Source: Roseimicrobium gellanilyticum
Lineage (GTDB): Bacteria; Verrucomicrobiota; Verrucomicrobiia; Verrucomicrobiales; Verrucomicrobiaceae
Length of the DNA: 64,000 nucleotides
Direction of reading: 5' to 3'
Assembly: GCF_003315205.1 (NCBI RefSeq)
Contig: NZ_QNRR01000012.1
Span: forward strand, 1 to 64,000
The first letter of the stretch is position 1. Each line of letters starts with the position of its first letter. This document shows, piece after piece, positions 1 to 8,038 of the stretch. Below the pieces are notes generated by a model that searched no databases, was not told the origin of the DNA, and was given only the letters and a program-made list of their open reading frames with translations. Made by a program: the position numbers and the translations under genes.

Positions 1-95
1 TACTGACTACTGACTACTGACTACTGACTACTGACTACTGACTACTGACTACTGACTACTGACTACTGACTACTGACTACTGACTACTGACTACT
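1..95. repeat. Heptamer tandem repeat (TACTGAC)n
   Basis: About 13.5 uninterrupted copies of the 7-mer TACTGAC, with no sequence variation, running from the window edge to position 95. It probably continues outside the window. The minus-strand kinase gene that follows ends inside it: its TAG stop is read from the last repeat unit. A period of 7 means slippage by one unit would shift frame, and any change at this end could alter the kinase C-terminus. Confidence 0.97.
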
Positions 96-2628
96 TCCCT
101 CCCTCACTCCGCGACAGCACAATGCGGAAGCCAATGTTATCCCTGCGAGTATTCGGCGGCAGAGATAACCGCGCCGAGCTGAGCAATTCATCAGGGTTGG
201 AACTCCGCCAGCTTCCGCCGCGCACCGTGGCAGCAGGCATGTCCTTGTTCACAGGGTTGGATTCGAAATTGGTATCGATCCATTCACTCACATTCCCACC
301 GAGACCGATGAGACCTTTGCTACTGGCGGGAAGCGCGGTCACAGCGGCAAGCGCAGGGAAACGATCATCGAAGCCAGGAATCACGGTGGTGAGTCCACCC
401 ATGCGGGCGCCGGCGCTGTCGGCGAAATTATCGGTGCCACGCGGTGGTGGCCACTCGTAGCCCCACGGATACACGCCCCGGATGCGCCCGTTGCGCTCGG
501 CGGGGTCCTTACCTCGCTCCAGTGGCAATCCCACGGCGCGGCTCCATTCTTCGTCCGTGGGCAGACGGTAGGTGTCCGTCGACTGGATGAGCTTCATATC
601 CCGCTCTTTCTTTGTGAGCCATGCGCAAAAGGCGCGTGCCTCATCACGATCCACACCGACCACGGGAAACTGCGCACTCTTCTGCTGAATCTGGCCGGGA
701 TAATTCTGCGGACGGCGGGCGTTGGTTGCCTTGGCATACTCGGCAAAGTCACGACGGCGGGTTTCTGTCGAGGCCATGAGCACCTCCCCCACCGGCACGA
801 ACTTCACCCCCATGGAGTTTCTCCACTCTCTACCAAATGCCACCGTGCGGCGTTGCACCATGTCCGCATACAGCTCGAGCATTTCATTCTCGGTCACCTC
901 ACCGTCCAACACGAGGTCCGTGTAGCCTTCCTGACGCAGCTCAAACTCCACCTCTCCCGTCTTCGCACGGGGAATCTCCAGCGGTGTGATGCCCAGCAGC
1001 TCACCTCCCTGGAAGACCTTCACCCCCTCAGGGTCGGTGCGCACAATCACGCTGCCGTATCCCTGGCGCGCCACCCGCAGGAAAAAGGCCTGCCAGTCGC
1101 CGGACTCGGCCCGCTCATCTGCGGCACGATCATCGAGCGCGGTATCGTCCGACGTCTCGGCTTCCATATAGGGCAACGTCTCGAGTTCATAGTGATGCTC
1201 GTTCGTCATGAAGCCACCATCTCGATCACGATCCGCGAGCCAGTAGCGGAACGCCTCCGCGTCCCCCGATGGCACCACTACGATGTAGGCCGGATCCTTC
1301 GTGCCCCGGATCTGGTAGCGCACCACCCTCCCCTCAAAGGGACGTCCCGTATCCTTCAGGAAGGCATCGAAGTACTTCATCTCCACCGGCCGTTCACTCG
1401 TGTGGCCGCCTTGCTTCGGCACGAACGTCATCTGCAGGCTGTTTATCCAGCGCTCACCGGGCTGCGGAAGCTTGGAAGGTTCCAGCTTCACTTCATAGGT
1501 GGCCGGGCGCTTCTTGTCGGCGATGTGCTCGATCTCGTGAATGCGGAATCCGGCCAGACGGATCTGATAGATGGCCGGCACTCCCTCGGCAGGATCCAGC
1601 GGGAGCGGCGTGGTACCGAGTTTCAGGCCATTTGAATAGACTTCCGCATGCGGTGGCTCGGTGCGGATGACCAGAGTCGGCTCCGTCCGGTGAAGGGCGG
1701 CCTGCACCTGTTCCTTCTGGCTGTTCCAGAAGATGGCCCCCAGCACCGCCGCACTGGCAATGACCAGCGCCATCATGACTTTTCGCCTGGTGCTGGCGCG
1801 CATGGGAAGAGCATCCCCACGCAGGGCCATCGCCATCTGTTGCGCATTCTCGAAGCGTTCCTGGGCTTTGGGGGCGCAGGCACGGCAGATGGCACTATGA
1901 AGTCGGCGCCAAAGCTGGATGCCCTCGCCGGACTCCGCCGCCGAGGGCAGGTCAGGGAAGTCGAGCCTGTCCTTTCCGGTGCTGGCCTCATAGAGCACCA
2001 TGCCCAGGGAAAAGATGTCTGACTGCGGAGTGCCCGGCCCCTCAGGAGCCACGAAACCTTCCGTACCCACAAAGCTGCGCTGCCCCAGCAGGGCCACGAG
2101 GCCGATGTCCGCGAGACGGCAGGTGCCGTCAATAAAGACCAAGTTGGAGGGCTTCACATCCCGGTGGATGAGCCCGTTCTCATGCATGAAATGCAGCGCC
2201 TCGGCCACGTTGATGCCATGGCGGATGCACTCCTCTGCGCGCAGGCGACCCTGCTTGCGCATGCGGCCCATGAGGGTCAGCGGCTTGTACTTCTCCGCAT
2301 CAATGTCACGACCAGTGTCCACATCATCCGCCAGCTCCATGATGTAGTAGTAGAAACCCTCCTCATCATTGCGGCCCACCTGCAGCACGGGCACAAGACC
2401 GGGATGGCGGCGGGAGACAGGCTCATAACGCTTCAGCGCCTCAAACTCGCGCTCGAAGGCCTCAGGATAGTCATAGTCCGCACGCCACACCACCTTCACC
2501 GCACGCAGGGCTCCGGTGACACTGCGAGCCAGCCACACCTCACCATAGGCTCCGCGACCAATGAGACGAAGGGTCTCATGGTCATGGATGCGAGGCCGCG
2601 TGCGGTCGCTGGAGGTGGGTGGATTCAC
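91..2628 (-). CDS. Membrane serine/threonine protein kinase with PEGA and FGE-sulfatase domains
   Basis: 845 residues from a GTG start at 2628; no nearby ATG fits and no strong ribosome site is visible. The kinase domain is N-terminal: glycine loop GRGAYGEV (24-31), K45 in AVKVV, catalytic loop HRDVKPSN (155-162), APE (194-196). The magnesium motif reads DIG (174-176) instead of DFG. A single membrane segment lies at about 284-301. The outside part has PEGA-type repeats (about 320-385 and again about 545-595) and a C-terminal formylglycine-generating/SUMF1-like domain ending in GFRIV. This Pkn architecture is common in Verrucomicrobia and Planctomycetes: cytoplasmic kinase, periplasmic sensor or carbohydrate-binding part. 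The substrate is unknown. The stop codon lies in the heptamer repeat. Confidence 0.9.
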   Translation of the reverse strand: MNPPTSSDRTRPRIHDHETLRLIGRGAYGEVWLARSVTGALRAVKVVWRADYDYPEAFEREFEALKRYEPVSRRHPGLVPVLQVGRNDEEGFYYYIMELADDVDTGRDIDAEKYKPLTLMGRMRKQGRLRAEECIRHGINVAEALHFMHENGLIHRDVKPSNLVFIDGTCRLADIGLVALLGQRSFVGTEGFVAPEGPGTPQSDIFSLGMVLYEASTGKDRLDFPDLPSAAESGEGIQLWRRLHSAICRACAPKAQERFENAQQMAMALRGDALPMRASTRRKVMMALVIASAAVLGAIFWNSQKEQVQAALHRTEPTLVIRTEPPHAEVYSNGLKLGTTPLPLDPAEGVPAIYQIRLAGFRIHEIEHIADKKRPATYEVKLEPSKLPQPGERWINSLQMTFVPKQGGHTSERPVEMKYFDAFLKDTGRPFEGRVVRYQIRGTKDPAYIVVVPSGDAEAFRYWLADRDRDGGFMTNEHHYELETLPYMEAETSDDTALDDRAADERAESGDWQAFFLRVARQGYGSVIVRTDPEGVKVFQGGELLGITPLEIPRAKTGEVEFELRQEGYTDLVLDGEVTENEMLELYADMVQRRTVAFGREWRNSMGVKFVPVGEVLMASTETRRRDFAEYAKATNARRPQNYPGQIQQKSAQFPVVGVDRDEARAFCAWLTKKERDMKLIQSTDTYRLPTDEEWSRAVGLPLERGKDPAERNGRIRGVYPWGYEWPPPRGTDNFADSAGARMGGLTTVIPGFDDRFPALAAVTALPASSKGLIGLGGNVSEWIDTNFESNPVNKDMPAATVRGGSWRSSNPDELLSSARLSLPPNTRRDNIGFRIVLSRSEGGK

Positions 2629-2677
2629 GTAGAGAAAGAGCGGAACGTCCCAAGACTAACCCGGCTGCGTTGGACGC

Positions 2678-3430
2678 TCAATTCGGGTCATCTATTTCCA
2701 TGTACGTCACACCGACCTCTTTTCCTGTACTGGGATCGAAAGAATGCACGCGCATCTGCTTGAGAATGTAGGCATCCTTGTACTTCTGCCCCTTGCGTAC
2801 CACGAACTGCTTCACCTTCTTCGCGGAGCGGTCCCAGGCTTCCATCTTCAGCATGGCGCCGCTCTTCTGGTCGATCCACAGGTCCACCCATCCGTACGGA
2901 CCGCGATTGTCCGGATTCTGAGCTCGTACCAGCCAGCACTTCTGCATGAGGACCTTGGCACTCTCATCCATCAGCTTCGCATTCGGCCAGTAGAGGAAGC
3001 GCATGGAGAGGTCCTCGTAGTTGATGGCGCTGCCACGCACGCGTTCGCCATAGAGCGAGGCGGGCATCTCCACCTTTCCGTTGGCATTCACCCGGGTGAG
3101 CGTGGTGGAGTTTTCCTTCAAGTCCAGATTGATCGACTCCTTCGGCGGCGCGGTGAAGACGAACCGGATGACATTGTCCGACATCGTGAGGGTGAAGGGA
3201 TTTTTGATGCCTGATTCATTGTCGCGGAGCTGGCCCTTGAGCTGATTCAGATCCTGGATGGCCTGGCTCAGTCGCACCAGTTTCAAAATGCCGTCACCCG
3301 TGGGTTTTGGAGCTCCCTCCTGGCCAGAGGCCGGGCTCAGGGAGAAAAGCGCAGCGCCCAGCATGGCAAGGCCGGAGGTGAAGGTGCGTGCAAAGGAGGT
3401 CATGGATCTGGCGGACAAGTGAAAGTTCAT
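2678..3430 (-). CDS. LolA-like outer-membrane lipoprotein-sorting protein, copy A
   Basis: 250 residues from the ATG at 3430, chosen because the downstream paralogue (3629-4378) starts with the same MNFHLSAR; an in-frame ATG at 3463 would add 11 residues. An N-terminal signal peptide ends near SPASGQ. The body has the beta-rich pattern of LolA-like 'outer membrane lipoprotein-sorting' proteins, with the conserved segments YEDLSMRFLYWPNAK and GWVDLWIDQKSGAMLKMEAWD. It is predicted periplasmic and may carry lipoproteins or another hydrophobic ligand. It is about 60-70 percent identical by eye to copy B. The DNA upstream is duplicated too, so both copies keep the same leader (CTGTCAAAAGCCGCG just before the start). 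Confidence 0.8.
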   Translation of the reverse strand: MNFHLSARSMTSFARTFTSGLAMLGAALFSLSPASGQEGAPKPTGDGILKLVRLSQAIQDLNQLKGQLRDNESGIKNPFTLTMSDNVIRFVFTAPPKESINLDLKENSTTLTRVNANGKVEMPASLYGERVRGSAINYEDLSMRFLYWPNAKLMDESAKVLMQKCWLVRAQNPDNRGPYGWVDLWIDQKSGAMLKMEAWDRSAKKVKQFVVRKGQKYKDAYILKQMRVHSFDPSTGKEVGVTYMEIDDPN

Positions 3431-3545
3431 GAGGCGCGGCTTTTGACAGTAGGCGGCGGACATCTACTCAAACAGGCAGGCTCCGTCCACCAGTCTGGCC
3501 CGGAACTCACGCACCGCCAACGTTTTCTCCCGCCAGGTCTGGTGG
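3431..3545 (+). pseudogene. Duplicated leader plus 5' remnant of the glycosyltransferase gene
   Basis: This stretch upstream of copy A closely matches 4379-4500 upstream of copy B. The match includes the divergent glycosyltransferase start: GCACCGCCAACGTTTCCTCC at 4471-4490 corresponds to GCACCGCCAACGTTTTCTCC at 3511-3530. In this copy the ATG has become ACG, and similarity fades after roughly 3545. It is a dead fragment left by a tandem duplication that copied a LolA-like gene, its divergent promoter region and the first codons of its neighbour. Confidence 0.75.
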
Positions 3546-3628
3546 GATGCACCGCGCTGCGTCCCCGGCACTCCCGAAGAAACGCAGAACACACCTGGCT
3601 CGCGTGTCACGCAGGGCAGAATGGCCCA

Positions 3629-4378
3629 TCAATCCGGATCATCGATTTCCAGATACGTGGGATCGCCCGCTTTCCCTGTGGCCGGATCATAGGCATACAC
3701 GCGCATCTGTTTGAGGATAAATGCCCCCTGATACCTCTGCCCGCTACGCACCAGGAATTGCTTCACTTTCCTCGGCGATTTGTCCCAAGCCTCCATCTTC
3801 AGCATCGCGCCATTGCTCTTGGAAACCCAGAGATCCACCCACTGATACGGACCCCGTCCATCGGGATTCTGCACACGAACCACCCAACACTTGAAGCCCG
3901 CGAGGAGCGCATTCTCATCCATCACTTTCGCATTCGGCCAGTACAGGAAGCGCATGGCGAGGTCCTCATAGTTGATGGCCGTGCCCAGCACCGGCTGCGC
4001 GTAGAGTGCGGCAGGCATCTCCACTTTTCCGGAGGCATTCACACGAGTGAGCGTGGAGGACGTTTCCTTGAGATCCAGGCTGATGGTTTCTTTGGGCGGA
4101 CTGGGAAAGACAAAGCGGATGACCTTGTCTGCCATGGTCAGCGTGAAAGGATGCGTCAGGCCGCCTTTCGTACGGAGCTGCCCTTTGAGCTGGTCCAGGT
4201 CCTGGGTAGCCTGGCTCATCCGCACCATTTCCAGAATGCCATCGCCCGTGGGTTTTGGAGTACTGCCCTGGGCCGAAGCAGAAGCAAAAGGCAAGAATGG
4301 TGCGCTCAACGTGGCAAAACTGAGGGCCAGGGCGCGAACGGAGCGGGTCATCATTCTTGCAGACAAGTGAAAGTTCAT
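3629..4378 (-). CDS. LolA-like outer-membrane lipoprotein-sorting protein, copy B
   Basis: 249 residues from ATG 4378, with an N-terminal signal peptide (MNFHLSARMMTRSVRALALSF, cut near ASAQG). It aligns with copy A over its whole length, including YEDLAMRFLYWPNAK, PYQWVDLWVSKSNGAMLKMEAWD and the C-terminal YLEIDDPD. Predicted periplasmic LolA-family fold, cargo unknown. It is transcribed divergently from the membrane glycosyltransferase at 4468, sharing 89 bp of upstream DNA. This is probably the original arrangement, because only here is the neighbouring gene intact. Confidence 0.8.
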   Translation of the reverse strand: MNFHLSARMMTRSVRALALSFATLSAPFLPFASASAQGSTPKPTGDGILEMVRMSQATQDLDQLKGQLRTKGGLTHPFTLTMADKVIRFVFPSPPKETISLDLKETSSTLTRVNASGKVEMPAALYAQPVLGTAINYEDLAMRFLYWPNAKVMDENALLAGFKCWVVRVQNPDGRGPYQWVDLWVSKSNGAMLKMEAWDKSPRKVKQFLVRSGQRYQGAFILKQMRVYAYDPATGKAGDPTYLEIDDPD

Positions 4379-4467
4379 GGACGCGGCTTTTGACAGTGGG
4401 CCACGAACATCTACTCAAACAGGCACCCGCCGTCCACCAGTACCACCTTCAGTCTGTTCCGGAACCC

Positions 4468-5523
4468 ATGCACCGCCAACGTTTCCTCCTGCCTGCCCTG
4501 GTGGTGCTGACGGTGGCGCGGTTTCTTCTCCTGCCCCAGACCGCGCTTTCTGAACTGGAGCAGCGGGTGCTCCAGCACGCACAGGAGGGTCACCTGTGGT
4601 ATGAGGGCCTCGGCCCGCTGCTGCCGTGGTTGGTGAAAGTGAGCACGTTCGTCTTTGGTGAAGGTGGCTTCGGCGTGCGGTTCTTTGCGCCGTTGCTCAT
4701 GCTCGGCGCGGGCTGGCTTCTGTGGATGCTGGTGCGGGGACTCTTTGATGCAACCACCGCTTCGTGGGCGCTGCTGGTGTTTCAGATCACACCTGTGGTG
4801 AATCTCGCCGCGGTCACCATGACGCACACCTCGCTGGGCATCGCCCTCTCCGTGGGAGTCATGGCGGCGGTGCGGGTGGCGCTGCATCGTGACTACCAGT
4901 TTCATCTGCACTGGTGGCTGCTGGCAGCGGCCTTCGCCGTGGTATTTCTGGCAGACTGGCGGATGAGCCTGATCTCCGTGGCCGCTGTCATCAGCATTCT
5001 CATCACTTCGCGAGGACGTCGTGCCTTGATGAAATGGCCCGTCCTGCCGGTGCTGGCACTTGCGCTCGGTTTGATGCTGGGATGGTTCCTGTGGTGGAAT
5101 GGAAAGCACGAGTGGACCGCCTTTGAAGAGTTGCCGGTGAACGCACCAGACTCCTGGTGGCAGAAGCTGCTGGTCGTGCTGATCGCCTTCTCTCCCCTGC
5201 TACTGGCCGCCTGTGGATGGGCACTCGTGAAAAGCGCTGTTCCCCGGCCCATGACATATGCGGTGTCTGTCTTACAAGCCTATGCGTGGCCACTGGTACT
5301 GCTGGATGTCCTGTGCTGGATGAGCTTCCCCTGGCCCTACGCTGGCATGAGCGCATGGCTCGCACCTTCCATCGCACTGCTGGCCCATGTGTCCGTCAAC
5401 TACGATGCCGGTCCGATGAAGAAGGTGCGCTGGGTGCGTGCTCTGGTGATTGCACTGGCAGCGCTGCAATCCTTGTGGCTCATGGGTGGCGGACTGCAGC
5501 GAGTGCTGGGGCTAGTGTGGTGA
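4468..5523 (+). CDS. Polytopic membrane glycosyltransferase, ArnT/PMT (GT39-like) family
   Basis: 351 residues from ATG 4468 (MHRQRFLLPALVVL). The reading frame is open further upstream, but that part lies in the shared promoter region. There are about nine hydrophobic segments. The first loop carries LSELEQRVLQHAQEGHLWYEGLGPLLPWLV, which matches the acidic, aromatic first periplasmic loop of dolichyl-/undecaprenyl-phosphate mannosyltransferase-type enzymes (GT39/ArnT, PMT_2). Such enzymes move a sugar from a lipid-phosphate carrier to lipid A, protein or glycan outside the inner membrane. The C-terminal part is shorter than in classical ArnT and has no obvious soluble domain. The exact donor and acceptor cannot be told. 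Divergent from the LolA-like gene. Confidence 0.7.
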   Translation: MHRQRFLLPALVVLTVARFLLLPQTALSELEQRVLQHAQEGHLWYEGLGPLLPWLVKVSTFVFGEGGFGVRFFAPLLMLGAGWLLWMLVRGLFDATTASWALLVFQITPVVNLAAVTMTHTSLGIALSVGVMAAVRVALHRDYQFHLHWWLLAAAFAVVFLADWRMSLISVAAVISILITSRGRRALMKWPVLPVLALALGLMLGWFLWWNGKHEWTAFEELPVNAPDSWWQKLLVVLIAFSPLLLAACGWALVKSAVPRPMTYAVSVLQAYAWPLVLLDVLCWMSFPWPYAGMSAWLAPSIALLAHVSVNYDAGPMKKVRWVRALVIALAALQSLWLMGGGLQRVLGLVW

Positions 5524-5542
5524 GCTGAAGCGCGAAGCGGCA

Positions 5543-5686
5543 ACGTAGCTCGCGAGGCAGGTGGAATCTATCCCCGAACTCCGTTGTCTACGCTTAAATC
5601 TCCGGCCCCTCACGTCTCGAGAACGACTTCGAGACGCGTGCCCTTCGCACACCGTAAACACTCGCGAAGGGACTCGCGAGCTACGT
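5543..5686. repeat. Palindromic intergenic element (CTCGCGAGCTACGT family)
   Basis: Perfect 14-bp inverted arms ACGTAGCTCGCGAG (5543-5556) and CTCGCGAGCTACGT (5673-5686) enclose a second perfect hairpin, CGTCTCGA/TCGAGACG (5613-5620 and 5629-5636). The 23 bases at 5662-5684 recur exactly at 19987-20009 beside another hairpin, so this is a dispersed repeat. It fills the gap between the glycosyltransferase and the sialate esterase; I see no gene in 5524-5708. Confidence 0.8.
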
Positions 5687-5708
5687 GGTGCTCACGCGAG
5701 AGCCCCGT

Positions 5709-7718
5709 TCACTTCATCGGCGCGTACGCTTCCAACTCGGACAGGAACGCAAAGTCCGCCGGGAACTGATCCTGCTGCGAATGTTGGGCCACGAAGGTGA
5801 CACGGATGTACCGCGCTTTCTTGGGCGCAAATCGCGCTTCCGCGCGGCCATCCTTCTTCGGTGCAAAGTCGTTGCGCCCCACTTCGGTGAAGGTCTTGCC
5901 GTCTTCACTGATGGACACTGCGACTGTCTTCGTAGAACCAACATTCGGCGCGCCATACACCACAGCCTGGATTTCCTTCACCGCACCAAGGTCTGCAGTC
6001 ACCGTCTTGGGGAAGGTGGGCTCTGCGTCGGTGGCGTAGCAGTTGGGTGCATTGTTTCCCCACACGCCATCGGTCAGACCCGGGTCCCAGCCGTAGTTGT
6101 TCTTGTGGCTGGAGGTATAGGGCTTGCCGCGCAGGACATTCTCTCCCAACGTTGGATCCACCGGCCAATGCGTGTGAAACGCGGCAGCGGGCAGGCCTTC
6201 TTTGTTCCGTAGGTTCGGCTCGGCAACCTGCGACCACGCAAAGCGCACGCGGTCCGGCTTCGCCACCTTCGGGCTGCTGACGATCACGGTTTTGCCGTCG
6301 TCGGAAATCTTCACGTCTGCTTGCTGGAATTGACCATCCGTTCCAGCAATCTCAAACCAGTTGGGAGCCTTGCCATCGCGCGTGGTGAGTCCACTGCCGG
6401 TGTGCGTGAAGGAAATCACGACGCCCTGATCCGTGACCTTGAAGCCAGAATACAGCGGACCGGAGACGACGACGTTCTTCTTTCCATACGCATCCGCCAT
6501 GGCCCACAGCAGCAGGCGTCGCGCCACTTCCATCTTCTCCTGAGGGTGGATGTCCTTGGGATTGCCAATGTCATTCGTCACGGCCATGCCGGTGTGCGGT
6601 GTCTTCAGAATCTGCTGCTGCGCCCACCAGAACTGCGGAATGGTGTGCACCGCCCCTTCGTGATAGAAGTAAGGAGCAATCTGCACATGGAGGAATGGCG
6701 CCTCGGGAGCATTGAACTGCTTGCGCCAGCCCGCGATGAGCGCGTTCTGCTTCGCCGTGTAGGCCATGCCCTCGGCGGAGTTTGACTCACCCTGATACCA
6801 GAGGAAGCCGCGCAGGGCAAAGGGAACCATAGGGTGTATCATGGACTGATACAGACCAGTCTCCCCCTGGAAACCGGAAGTCAGGACTGCGGGCGCAGCG
6901 GGAATGTCCGGAATGGGCGCCCCGGCACTCGCGGCCTTGTCGGCAGCTTCAGTCCAGGCGCGGACGCTGGCGATGTATTTGGGCATCTGGGCATCGTATT
7001 CGGGGAAGCCGGGCTGCCTGCCAACTCGCTGCTTGTAGAGATCTGCCGTTTCCGCGACTTCCTTCAGGCCTTCATCCGCCCACCACGGCTCGATGCGTGA
7101 GCCACCCCAGGAGCTGTTGATGACGCCCACCGGCACCTTCAATTCTTCCGTAAGCATCTTGCCAAAGAAGAAGCCGACTGCGGAAAAGTACTGTGCCGTC
7201 TCAGGTGTGGCATGCACCCACTGGGCATTCACCGTCTCCTGCCGCTTGTTGCTGGTGCCTTTGGGAATCTGGAAGAGGCGTAGCAGGGGTACCGGGCCCT
7301 TCGCGGCTTCGGCCTTGTTTCCCGGCGTCGTGTTGGCGACAGTCCACTCCATGTTGGACTGACCGCTGCACAACCACACTTCACCCACGAGGATGTCAGA
7401 GATTTGCTTTGCCGGGAGGCCTTCTTCCGTGGCGCTCAAGACCCGGCCCTCAGCACTGGCGGAAAGAGGATCCAGCGTGACCTGCCAGCGACCATCGGAC
7501 TTGGCCGTCGTCTTCTTGGTCTGTCCAGCGAAGACGATGGTCACTTCCTTGCCTGGAGTCGCCCTACCCCACACGGGTGCGGGCTTGTCGCGTTGGATCA
7601 CGGCGCCATTTTGGAAGGGCGGTGCGAGGGTGATTTCAGCGGAGAGCGGTACTGCGAGAGACGCGAGAGTGAGGCAAAAGGCCGGAAAAAGATTTTTGCA
7701 CGCCATAGGGGTGAGCAT
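5709..7718 (-). CDS. Secreted sialate O-acetylesterase (SGNH) with C-terminal discoidin-like domain
   Basis: 669 residues; a second in-frame ATG at 7706 (MACKNLFPAF) would remove four residues. A signal peptide ends near PLSAE. The SGNH nucleophile Ser121 lies in GQSNMEW, the oxyanion block is GVINSSWGGSRIEPW, and the catalytic Asp-His pair sits in PKDIHPQEK, so all catalytic blocks are present. The last about 140 residues (from NVLRGKPYTSS) look like an F5/8 type C (discoidin) carbohydrate-binding domain. Members of this family remove acetyl groups from sialic acid or plant polysaccharides. Such esterases are abundant in glycan-degrading Verrucomicrobia. Located outside the cytoplasm, probably periplasmic. 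The gene stands alone. Confidence 0.9.
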   Translation of the reverse strand: MLTPMACKNLFPAFCLTLASLAVPLSAEITLAPPFQNGAVIQRDKPAPVWGRATPGKEVTIVFAGQTKKTTAKSDGRWQVTLDPLSASAEGRVLSATEEGLPAKQISDILVGEVWLCSGQSNMEWTVANTTPGNKAEAAKGPVPLLRLFQIPKGTSNKRQETVNAQWVHATPETAQYFSAVGFFFGKMLTEELKVPVGVINSSWGGSRIEPWWADEGLKEVAETADLYKQRVGRQPGFPEYDAQMPKYIASVRAWTEAADKAASAGAPIPDIPAAPAVLTSGFQGETGLYQSMIHPMVPFALRGFLWYQGESNSAEGMAYTAKQNALIAGWRKQFNAPEAPFLHVQIAPYFYHEGAVHTIPQFWWAQQQILKTPHTGMAVTNDIGNPKDIHPQEKMEVARRLLLWAMADAYGKKNVVVSGPLYSGFKVTDQGVVISFTHTGSGLTTRDGKAPNWFEIAGTDGQFQQADVKISDDGKTVIVSSPKVAKPDRVRFAWSQVAEPNLRNKEGLPAAAFHTHWPVDPTLGENVLRGKPYTSSHKNNYGWDPGLTDGVWGNNAPNCYATDAEPTFPKTVTADLGAVKEIQAVVYGAPNVGSTKTVAVSISEDGKTFTEVGRNDFAPKKDGRAEARFAPKKARYIRVTFVAQHSQQDQFPADFAFLSELEAYAPMK

Positions 7719-7810
7719 CAGAAACGATTTTCCTGCGGCACGCCATAGCTTTCTTCGCGACCTCGGGCTTCTTCAGTGAAGCGAGCCTTACAGTGTTGGA
7801 GCCGAGCAGG

Positions 7811-7983
7811 ACAATGCATAGGCCCAAGGAGTGGGAACGCCTCGTTCCCATGGCGACAGGGTCCATGACCGGAAATCACTGAGACACCAGGTTCAACACA
7901 CATGGGATGCTCGGCACGCACCACGACAAGGAGTAGTGCCCAATGGGAACGAGGCGTTCCCACTCCTTGAGCCTATGCATTGT
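7811..7983. repeat. Long inverted repeat (40-bp arms) with nested hairpins
   Basis: The arm at 7811-7850 is the reverse complement of 7944-7983 with one mismatch in 40, separated by 93 bp. Each arm contains its own small palindrome, GGGAACG CCT CGTTCCC. There is no transposase and no open frame longer than about 90 codons, so it resembles a MITE- or REP-type element. It occupies most of the 320-bp gap between the sialate esterase and guaA, and could fold in RNA from either strand. Confidence 0.9.
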
Positions 7984-8038
7984 CCTTCCACATGGACTAC
8001 CTCAAGCGCATGTGCCACTCCAGATAGCCCACTCTCAC

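Noticed and set aside
2678-4378. Reading the two LolA-like genes as an assembly duplication
   Set aside because: The copies differ at many codons and in their flanks, so they are diverged paralogues, not an artefact.
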